Source: TMED14 sp038145075 | Lineage (GTDB): Bacteria > Bacteroidota > Bacteroidia > Flavobacteriales > Schleiferiaceae | Direction of reading: 5' to 3' | Assembly: GCA_038145075.1 (NCBI GenBank) | Contig: JAYQOY010000069.1 | Span: forward strand, 1 to 7,884 | Length of the DNA stretch: 7,884 nt | Shown here: piece after piece, positions 1-7,100 of the stretch | Numbering within the stretch: the stretch's first letter is position 1 | How the letters are laid out: each line of letters begins with the position of its first letter | Program-made: the position numbers and the translations under genes | The notes under the pieces: generated by a model | The model's database searches: none | What the model was told of the DNA's origin: nothing | What the model saw: the letters and a program-made list of their open reading frames with translations, nothing else

Positions 1-744
1 GGCATAGGCGTCTTGCACCTCGCGGTAGAAAGCATTGTGCAGCAAGCGAACAGGCGTAAGCTCCTTTAGCGTTAAGGTGGTATCCCCTTCTTGAGCGGCT
101 AGGACCGCCGATTTAAAGGCTTCGTGGGCCGAGGACTCTTGGGTGGCCACGTAGCGGGAGCCCATTTGGACCGCATCCGCCCCAAGGATGAGCGCCGCGG
201 CCATACTGCGACCGTCGGCAATTCCACCGGCGGCAACTACAGGGATAGTCACCGCATCGCAGACCGCGGGAGTTAGAACAAGCGTGGTGGTTTCTTCGCG
301 TCCGTTGTGTCCCCCCGCTTCAAAGCCTTCCGCGATGACCGCATCCACCCCTGCTGCCGCTGCTTTGATGGCAAATTTGGCGGACGAGACCACGTGCAAC
401 ACCTTTATCCCATGGGCCTTGAGGCGTTCTGTATGCAACTTGGGGTTTCCGGCGCTAGTAATGACCACGGGAACCCTCAGGTCGATGCACGACTGCAGAT
501 GCTCCTCGATGTTGGGATACAAGAGCGGAAGATTGACGGCAAAAGGCTTGGATGTGGCCGCTTGCACTTTTTGAATTTGGTCGCGAAGAACCTCTGGGTA
601 CATGCTTCCGGCGCCCAAGGTTCCAAGCCCCCCTGCTTCTGAGACGGCAGCGGCTAAGCGCCAGCCCGAACACCAGATCATCCCTCCTTGGACGATGGGG
701 CGTTCTATGCCTAAAAGCCCCGTAAACCGCGTAGAAATCGTCAA
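1..744 (-). CDS. Nitronate monooxygenase / FabK-like FMN enzyme (3' end beyond window)
   Basis: This is an FMN-dependent TIM-barrel protein of the 2-nitropropane dioxygenase / nitronate monooxygenase family, which also includes the enoyl-ACP reductase FabK; it should be cytoplasmic. The visible 248 residues show the N-terminal strand motif PIVQGGM (16-22), AGNPK (98-102), the segment EGFEAGGHNG (139-148) with His146 at the family's catalytic histidine position, the phosphate-binding VVAAGGIADGR (169-179), and VQMGSRYVATQESSAH (192-207). Family members are about 310-320 residues, so roughly 65 C-terminal residues lie outside the window. The start is TTG at 744-742, overlapping the protease stop codon (TTGA). 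An in-frame stop lies about ten codons upstream with no ATG or GTG between, and the next ATG falls inside the first flavin-binding strand. It is the last visible gene of the operon. The substrate cannot be told from sequence: nitronate oxidation is the default annotation, and a FabK-like role in fatty acid synthesis is possible. Confidence 0.92.
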   Translation of the reverse strand, partial: MTISTRFTGLLGIERPIVQGGMIWCSGWRLAAAVSEAGGLGTLGAGSMYPEVLRDQIQKVQAATSKPFAVNLPLLYPNIEEHLQSCIDLRVPVVITSAGNPKLHTERLKAHGIKVLHVVSSAKFAIKAAAAGVDAVIAEGFEAGGHNGREETTTLVLTPAVCDAVTIPVVAAGGIADGRSMAAALILGADAVQMGSRYVATQESSAHEAFKSAVLAAQEGDTTLTLKELTPVRLLHNAFYREVQDAYA

Positions 745-2366
745 AATGCGGGGACTTTGAGCACTTCCTCCTCATCGCCAACGAGGTGCAGAAGGGTAAC
801 CCCTGGGTAGGGCTGCAATTCCAGGTAGCCTGTTCCTGGCTCTAACTCCTGTTGGTCGAGCAATCGCCCCGTGCCGTCATAGCGGTACAGGCGAACGGCT
901 CCCGTCGGGCGCAGTCGGCGCAGTAAATAAGCCGAACCAGAAGGCTGCAACGTCCACGTAGGGACCTGCTGGCCTTCTTCCAAGCCCATGGCACTGAGAG
1001 CCGCGGAAAAATTAGGAATGCCCCAGCCCAACAAGGTGTCGGGTTTGCTGGCTTGACTCGCATTCTCACGAACTACCGTGAGGATGTCCTGAATGTCGTA
1101 GGTGCTTTGATTGGCCTTCACCGCTTGTAGCAAGCAGGCCATGGCCCCACAGGTGATGGGCGACGCGAAGCTCGTTCCGCTCCCCGTCCCTACTTGACCG
1201 CTCCAGTTCATCACGGTGGCCGAAACGCCGCGCGCACCTAGGTCTGGTTTGATTCGGCCGTCAGACGTAGGACCTTGGCTGGAGAAGGCTGCGCGCAAAT
1301 CCATGTTATCCACCGCGCCGATAGAAAAAATGGAGTCGGCATCGGCCGGGCACGAAATGTACTTCCAGCTGGACGCCCCTTCGTTGCCGGCGGCCACTAC
1401 AACGATCATACCCGTTCGGGCCGCTGCCGTGGCCGCCTTCGAAATGACGGCAGTTCGGCCATCCAAATCCGCATAGCTGTGGTCGCCAATGCCGTTGTCG
1501 AAGGTGGTGTAGCCCAAAGAGGTATTGATGACGTCCACCCCGAGGGAATCCGCCCATTCGGAGGCCACTACCCAGTTGTCTTCTTCGACGAGGGTTTCAG
1601 AGAGTTCGTCCTCCGTTCGGAACAAGAAGTAATTCGCCTCAGGCGCAGTTCCCACAAACGTTCCGTCCAAATCCGCACAAATGGTGCTCAGCACCGACAT
1701 GCCGTGGCTACCTACCTGAAACACATTGGTGTCATTGTCCACAAAGTCGTGCGTCAGTAGGATGCGCCCTTGGTTCCAGGCGCCGGTGAAGGCCGAATGC
1801 ACATCCACCCCGGTGAATCCGCCATCCATCAGGGCGATGTTGATGCCCGCACCTGCATAGCCGGCATTGTGGAGCGGAATGAGGTTGATTTGGTTGACCT
1901 GATCCAGACTTTGACCATAGGAATAGGCCTGGACGCCCTCTTCCGCTTCGGCGTGGGCCCTGGGCTGACTTTCCCCTACCGAAACAGCGCTTCGCTTGAG
2001 CTTGGCCACGGGTTGGAGTCCAAGGACTACGGAAGAGGCCTCTAATGCTTGCAATTGCTCGGGGGTAGCGTAGACGGACAGCGCGCGCAACCAACGCGAG
2101 CGTCGGTAGACTTTAGCGCCGGTAGCCTGAACGGCTTCCACGGCTTGGGCAGACAGCGGGTAATCGGTGGCGCGTAGCGGAATGTTCTGGCGCAGGCGCC
2201 GCTCAACAGCCGCAGGACTGAGGGCGGCTGTCCCTGTTTGAGGGGACCAGGTTCCGCCTTCCGCGGCAGCTTCGTTCAAAAAGACCCAGTAGCGGGTACT
2301 GGACTCGGACTGTGCCCACGACGTAAAACCTACGAGCAGGAGGGCAAAAAAGGCGGTGTATTTCAT
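741..2366 (-). CDS. Secreted subtilisin-like S8 serine protease with probable T9SS sorting domain
   Basis: An exported serine endopeptidase of the subtilase (S8) family, 541 residues from the chosen start. Residues 1-19 form a signal peptide (MKYTAFFALLLVGFTSWAQ). Residues about 24-126 form an inhibitory prodomain (begins TRYWVFLN, contains SRWLRALSVYA). The catalytic domain has Asp181 in ALMDGGF, His221 in GSHGMS, the oxyanion Asn328 in AAGNEG and the nucleophile Ser399 in GTSFASP. From about residue 470 a beta-rich tail (RLYRYDGTGRLL, then PGVTLLHLVGDEEEVLKV) resembles the type A sorting domain of the type IX secretion system, though the usual PNP opening is absent. ATG at 2366 sits one base after the mnmA stop and directly precedes the signal peptide. 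ATG at 2375 (MREMKY) is an equally possible start. The frame is also open from 2438, but that would bury the signal peptide and overlap mnmA by 71 bases. The cleavage target is unknown; secretion to the surface or medium is inferred. Confidence 0.94.
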   Translation of the reverse strand: MKYTAFFALLLVGFTSWAQSESSTRYWVFLNEAAAEGGTWSPQTGTAALSPAAVERRLRQNIPLRATDYPLSAQAVEAVQATGAKVYRRSRWLRALSVYATPEQLQALEASSVVLGLQPVAKLKRSAVSVGESQPRAHAEAEEGVQAYSYGQSLDQVNQINLIPLHNAGYAGAGINIALMDGGFTGVDVHSAFTGAWNQGRILLTHDFVDNDTNVFQVGSHGMSVLSTICADLDGTFVGTAPEANYFLFRTEDELSETLVEEDNWVVASEWADSLGVDVINTSLGYTTFDNGIGDHSYADLDGRTAVISKAATAAARTGMIVVVAAGNEGASSWKYISCPADADSIFSIGAVDNMDLRAAFSSQGPTSDGRIKPDLGARGVSATVMNWSGQVGTGSGTSFASPITCGAMACLLQAVKANQSTYDIQDILTVVRENASQASKPDTLLGWGIPNFSAALSAMGLEEGQQVPTWTLQPSGSAYLLRRLRPTGAVRLYRYDGTGRLLDQQELEPGTGYLELQPYPGVTLLHLVGDEEEVLKVPAF

Positions 2367-2367
2367 T

Positions 2368-3513
2368 TCACGCATGAATAATTCCAGATCCAAGGAGTTC
2401 GTTGTCGTCGTACCAGGCCGCAAATTGGCCGGCAGCAACGGATTTAAAGGGAGTATCGGGCTCCAAAGCCAAACCCGTTTCGCTCGCGGTTAGCGTGGCC
2501 GGAACCAGCGCTTGGCGGTAGCGAATTCGGGCCATCACGCGCATGGAAGCGCCAGGCAGCAGGTGCAAATCGGGGCGCACCCAATGCACCTCGGAGGCAA
2601 GCATCCACACGCAGGGACGGTAGAGCCCCGGATGGTCCTCGCCCTGGCCCACGTACACGGTATTGGTGGCCACATCGGTGCCGATGACAAAGAGCGGAAG
2701 TGGCTTCCCCCCCACGAGCAAGCCTTTTCGCTGGCCCACCGTGAAGAAATGCGCACCAGAATGGCGTCCTACGACCGAGCCCATGGCAGGGGTTAAGGCC
2801 CAGGGCTTTCCGCAGATAGCCTCCGCAAAGACAGGGGCGTTGCGATCCACTTCCACAATGTCTCCTTCCTTCACGGCGAGTTGCTGCTGCAGGAAATCGG
2901 GCAGGCGCACTTTGCCGATGAAACAGAGCCCTTGGGAGTCCTTTTTTTCGGCGGTGGCTAGACCCGCTTCTTTGGCGATGCGGCGGACTTCAGGCTTGGG
3001 CAGGTGGCCAATGGGAAAGAGGGCTTTGGCGAGCTGCGCTTGACTCAGCTGGCACAGGAAGTAGCTCTGGTCTTTGTTTCCATCCGCACCCGCCAAGAGG
3101 TGGTGCATGCCGTCCTCGGAGGTGGTTTTCTGTGCGTAGTGCCCGGTAGCCACAAAGTCAGCGCCCAACTTCAAGGCCGCCGCAAGGAAGAGGTCAAATT
3201 TGATTTCTCGGTTGCAGAGGACATCGGGATTGGGGGTTCGGCCCGCTTGGTATTCCGCAAACATGTAGTCGACAATGCGGGTCTTATAGTCGGCACTGAG
3301 ATCTAGGACCTGGAAGGGGATGCCCAACTTCTCGGCGACCAACAAAGCGTCATTGGAATCCTCAATCCACGGGCATTCCGCCTCTAGCGTAGGCTGTTCA
3401 TCCGTCCAGTTCCGCATAAAGAGGCCAATGACCTCGTGGCCCGCTTCCATGAGCAGGTAGGCTGCCACCGACGAATCGACGCCACCGGAAAGCCCAACCA
3501 CCACACGTGCCAT
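2368..3513 (-). CDS. mnmA: tRNA-specific 2-thiouridylase MnmA
   Basis: MnmA uses ATP and a persulfide sulfur to convert U34 of the Lys, Glu and Gln tRNAs to 2-thiouridine, in the cytoplasm. The 381-residue protein shows the PP-loop SGGVDSS (9-15) that binds ATP, NPDVLCNREIKFD (95-107) with the catalytic Cys100, GHYA (125-128), and KDSQGLCFIG (191-200) with the second catalytic Cys197. GQRKGL (260-265) and a C-terminal beta-barrel follow. It is slightly longer than E. coli MnmA (368) because of extra residues around 222-253, as in other Bacteroidota. The start is ATG 3513-3511, which overlaps the upstream stop by one base (TGATG) and puts the PP-loop at the usual distance; the frame stays open to 3555, but that adds 14 unconserved residues inside the upstream gene. 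Sulfur relay proteins are not in the window. Identification is firm. Confidence 0.97.
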   Translation of the reverse strand: MARVVVGLSGGVDSSVAAYLLMEAGHEVIGLFMRNWTDEQPTLEAECPWIEDSNDALLVAEKLGIPFQVLDLSADYKTRIVDYMFAEYQAGRTPNPDVLCNREIKFDLFLAAALKLGADFVATGHYAQKTTSEDGMHHLLAGADGNKDQSYFLCQLSQAQLAKALFPIGHLPKPEVRRIAKEAGLATAEKKDSQGLCFIGKVRLPDFLQQQLAVKEGDIVEVDRNAPVFAEAICGKPWALTPAMGSVVGRHSGAHFFTVGQRKGLLVGGKPLPLFVIGTDVATNTVYVGQGEDHPGLYRPCVWMLASEVHWVRPDLHLLPGASMRVMARIRYRQALVPATLTASETGLALEPDTPFKSVAAGQFAAWYDDNELLGSGIIHA

Positions 3514-4193
3514 CAGTACTCTACTTCTTTGGTTACGAGGCCTTTGTGGTACCAAGTGCCTCTGACCGACTTGCCACTTTCAAATTCAAGCCACCGGCCT
3601 TCTCTCAGATTGGATTGGTATTCACCCCGAAGGGCAATGCGCCCGTTTTCATCAAATTCCGTCCACGTCCCTTGGAGCATGCCCATGGCATATTCCGCGC
3701 TTCGGGTCTTTTCCCCGTTTTCGCCAAAGCGGGTCCAAAGCCCTGACTTCTCACCGTCTTGCATGCTGCCAGACTCCACCACTTTCCCATTGGGGTAATA
3801 GGTCGCAAAAGGTCCATTCAGCTGGCCGCCTTGGTAGGTTTCCGTGTTTAACAGTTTGCCGTTCAGGTCGTAAATACGCCAGGTACTGTCCTTTACACCG
3901 GGCGCTCCATAGAGGCCTTCCGCAAGGAGCACCCCGTTGAGCGCGAATTCCTGGGTGTAGCAGGCTTGGGTTTTGCCCCGAAATACCATGACCGCCCGTT
4001 TGGTCCCATTGGGGTGGTAGTGGGTGAAGGTGCCTACTGGGATTCCACGGTCAAACTGGCCTTCGTAACGAATCGCGGTACTGCCTTCGTAGGCCACCTT
4101 CCAGGGTCCCTGCTTCAAGCCGTTTACAGTCTGATTTTGAGCCCATGCGGAAAGAGCCATGCAAAAGATCAGGAAGAGGAAGGCGCGTTTCAT
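3513..4193 (-). CDS. Exported MORN/YwqK-type repeat protein, function unknown
   Basis: A 226-residue exported protein. Residues 1-18 (MKRAFLFLIFCMALSAWA) are a signal peptide with an Ala-x-Ala site before QNQ. There is no proper lipobox at Cys11, so a lipoprotein is unlikely. Almost all of the rest is one repeated unit of the form G-x-W/F-x-x-F/Y-x-x-N-G. It is seen at residues 29, 54, 78, 103, 127, 151, 175 and 199, so the spacing is 24-25 residues and exactly 24 in the last five copies. This pattern belongs to the MORN-variant repeats found in Bacteroidota proteins often labelled YwqK-family antitoxins. That label says nothing certain about function, and no toxin partner is visible here. 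A beta-hairpin stack in the periplasm or at the cell surface is the likely form. ATG 4193 overlaps the dnaE stop by four bases (ATGA), and the stop overlaps mnmA by one base, so it should be co-translated with both. No enzymatic motif is visible. Confidence 0.9.
   Translation of the reverse strand: MKRAFLFLIFCMALSAWAQNQTVNGLKQGPWKVAYEGSTAIRYEGQFDRGIPVGTFTHYHPNGTKRAVMVFRGKTQACYTQEFALNGVLLAEGLYGAPGVKDSTWRIYDLNGKLLNTETYQGGQLNGPFATYYPNGKVVESGSMQDGEKSGLWTRFGENGEKTRSAEYAMGMLQGTWTEFDENGRIALRGEYQSNLREGRWLEFESGKSVRGTWYHKGLVTKEVEY
3570..4109 (-). repeat. Tandem 24-25-residue MORN-like protein repeats (eight copies)
   Basis: The array covers residues 29-208 of the exported repeat protein. Core units read GPWKVAYEG, GTFTHYHPNG, CYTQEFALNG, STWRIYDLNG, GPFATYYPNG, GLWTRFGENG, GTWTEFDENG and GRWLEFESGK. 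The first gap is 25 residues, the next 24, then 25, and all later ones are 24. The repeat is clear only at protein level; the DNA copies have diverged, so this is an old array rather than a recent expansion. Confidence 0.85.
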
Positions 4194-7100
4194 CCGTTTG
4201 AATCTGTTTTGACGGCCGCGTGAAAATGCGACAACTGGTCTAATTCTTCTAGCAAATGTCGGTCAATTTGGGTCGTCCAATCGCGGCTCGGCATTTTGAT
4301 TTGCGTGCGCGTGACGGGGTCCATCACGTGGAAAATGACTCGGTTCTTTCCGGGGTGGCCTTTCAAAATTCCGGCCAATTCCTGCCAGCGCTCAGGCTTC
4401 ACGTCGTCCACGGCTGCAAATAGACTGAGGCTGCGGGCTTCGCGCTCAAAGAGCTCGTGCAGCAGGTAGATCTTGGAGATGTCCGCAAAGAGGCGGGCAT
4501 TGGCGTCGTCGCGTGCCCAGGATTGCTTTTGAACGCGGCCGCGAATCAACACCATCAAGTCATTGACAAAGAAGCTCCGGAAATCCAAGAAGGCCTGGCC
4601 AAAAAGCGCAAACTCGCGGCCTCCCTCGTGGTCTTCCAACATAAAGGTGCCCATTTCTTTGCCCGTTCGGGTCGTCCGAATGCTCACATTAGAAATCAAG
4701 CCCGCCACGGCAAAGTCCCGACTGCCTGCTCCATTTACAAAGGCATCAAGATTCTCCAGTTCACTGAGCTTGTTCTTAGCAAACGTTTGAATCTCAAACT
4801 TGTAGGTATCTAAGGGGTGAGCGCTTAAGTAAATGCCATTGACATCCTTCTCCCGCTTGAGCAGTTCCATGGCGTTCCAAGCAGGTACCTCTGGCAATTC
4901 GGGCTCTGGAATGGCGACTCCCGTGTCCTCCCCAAAGAGCGAAACCTGGGCCGAATTCTCCTGGTCTTGGAAACCCTGCCCGTAGCGCCGCACTTTCTCG
5001 AGGAAATTCTTGCCTTCCACCTCTTCGTGGAAAAGCAGCGCCCGGTGCATACCTGGAAAGCTGTCAAAGGCTCCACCCAGCGCCAATGCCTCCCAGGTGC
5101 CCTTATTCACCACGCGTAGGTCGACGCGACGAGCCATGTCAAAAACGGATTCATAGGGTCCTTTTTCCTCCCGGTCTTTCAAGAGGAATTCCACCGCCGA
5201 TCCCCCAACCCCACGCATGCCCAGCAAACCAAAGCGCAGCGCTCCTTTGTCGTTCACAGTAAAGCTGCCTTCTGATTCATTGACATCGGGGCCCAAAACG
5301 TCCATCTTCATGCGCTTGCACTCCTCCATAAAGAAGCTCACTTGCTTGATGTCGTTCATGTTGTTGGACAGGACGGCGGCCATGTATTCGGCCGGATAGT
5401 GCGCCTTGAGGTAGGCCGTTTGGTAGGCAATCCAGGCGTAACAGGTCGAATGCGACTTGTTGAATGCATAGGAAGCAAAGGCCTCCCAGTCCTTCCAAAT
5501 CTTCTCGAGCACTGTGGCATCGTGACCGCGCTCGGCGCCGCCCTCCACAAACTTGGGCTTCATCTTGTCCAGAACGTCCTTGAGCTTTTTACCCATGGCT
5601 TTACGCAGAACATCCGCCTCGCCCTTGGTGAATCCTGCCAATTTCTGGGAAAGCAACATGACCTGCTCCTGATAGACCGTGATGCCGTAGGTTTCCTTCA
5701 GGTATTCCTCCATGTCCGCCAAGTCGTAGGTAATGGGCTCTACGCCATGCTTGCGCCGAATGAACGAAGGGATGTACTCCAAGGGACCCGGACGGTATAA
5801 AGCGTTCATAGCGATCAAATCCCCAAACACAGTCGGTTTCAGATCCTTGAGATGCTTTTGCATACCGGGCGATTCGTACTGGAAGATGCCCACCGTTTCG
5901 CCGCGCTGGAAGAGTTCATAGGTCTTTTGATCGTCAATGGGGATGGCCTCCATATCGAGTTCCACACCGTGGCGCTTCTTGACAAGGGCGACGGCGTCCT
6001 TGATCAAGGTGAGGGTCTTCAGACCCAAGAAGTCCATTTTCAGCAATCCGGCGGATTCCACCACGGCGTTGTCGAACTGCGTGCACCACATATCGCTGTC
6101 CTTGGCGGTAGCCACGGGTATGAGGTCTCGAATGTCCGAGGGGGTGATGATGACGCCACAGGCGTGAATGCCCGTGTTGCGCAAGGAGCCCTCCAAAACC
6201 TTGGCTTGGTTGAGGGCTTCGCCGGTTCCGTCTTTTTGGCTCGCCATTTCGCGCAGCGACTGCGCCTTTTCGTAGTCGTCGCCGCGGAAGGACTCCCGCA
6301 AGGCCTTGTCGTCCAAGCCCAGGATTTTTGCAAGGCTTTGGTTGTCTGGGACCTGCTTGGTCATCTTGTCCGCTTCGTCAAAACTCAGATCCAAGGCGCG
6401 CGCTGCGTCTTTGATCGCGGATTTGGCGGCCATGGACCCGTAGGTGATGATTTGCGCTACTTGGCTCGCGCCGTACTTGTCAATGACGTACTGAATCACC
6501 TTGTCGCGACCCCGATCGTCGAAGTCAATATCAATATCCGGCAGGCTGACTCGGTCGGGATTGAGGAATCTCTCAAACAGGAGGTCGTAGGCAATGGGGT
6601 CTACGTTAGTGATGCCAATGCAGTAGGCAACGGCCGAACCCGCCGCAGAGCCTCGACCAGGCCCTACACTCACCCCCATGTCGCGGGCTGCCCGGCAAAA
6701 GTCCTGAACAATCAAGAAATAGCCCGGATAGCCCGTGCGTTCAATGGTGGCCAATTCAAAGTCCAGGCGCTCTTGGATTTCCGGCGTGATTTCGCCGTAG
6801 CGGGCACGGGCCCCTTCCATGGTGAGATGGCGCAATAAGGCATTTTCACCCCGTTTTCCGCCATCGCCAGCATCTTCTGCATGGACAAACTCTGCCGGTA
6901 TCTCAAACTTGGGCAAGAGGACGTCCCGAGCGAGCACATAATTCTCCACCTTGGCACTGATTTCCTGGAGGGCATCCAACAAATGAGGTGCGTCGGCAAA
7001 GCGTTGAGCCATTTCCTCGCGCGTGGGGAGGTAGAATTGATCGTTGGGGAATCCGTAGCGGAACCCGCGGCCTCGGCCAATGGGCGTGGCTTTTTTCTCG

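Noticed and set aside
188..642. Plus-strand open frames opposite the flavoprotein gene.
   Set aside because: The minus-strand frame here encodes a continuous, highly conserved FMN enzyme; the plus-strand products are low-complexity and match nothing I recognise.
755..772. AGGAGG-like ribosome binding site upstream of the flavoprotein.
   Set aside because: It lies about 22 bases before the TTG, too far for normal use, and is explained by the Glu codons of the protease's acidic tail. Bacteroidota also rely little on such sites.
455..781. A 108-codon minus-strand open frame across the protease/flavoprotein junction.
   Set aside because: It is an out-of-frame shadow of the flavoprotein and the end of the protease; the protein is rich in Arg, Ser and His with no family pattern.
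2367..2438. An earlier protease start at 2438.
   Set aside because: It would put 24 residues before a clear signal peptide and overlap mnmA by 71 bases.
3514..3555. An earlier mnmA start at 3555.
   Set aside because: It would add 14 unconserved residues inside the upstream gene; the ATG at 3513 gives the normal N-terminus just before the PP-loop.
5852..6838. A 328-codon open frame on the plus strand opposite dnaE, and a 221-codon one at 6881-7546.
   Set aside because: Both lie in exact antisense register with dnaE codons, where stops arise only opposite TTA, CTA or TCA codons. These are rare in this GC-rich gene. The translations show no recognisable domain.
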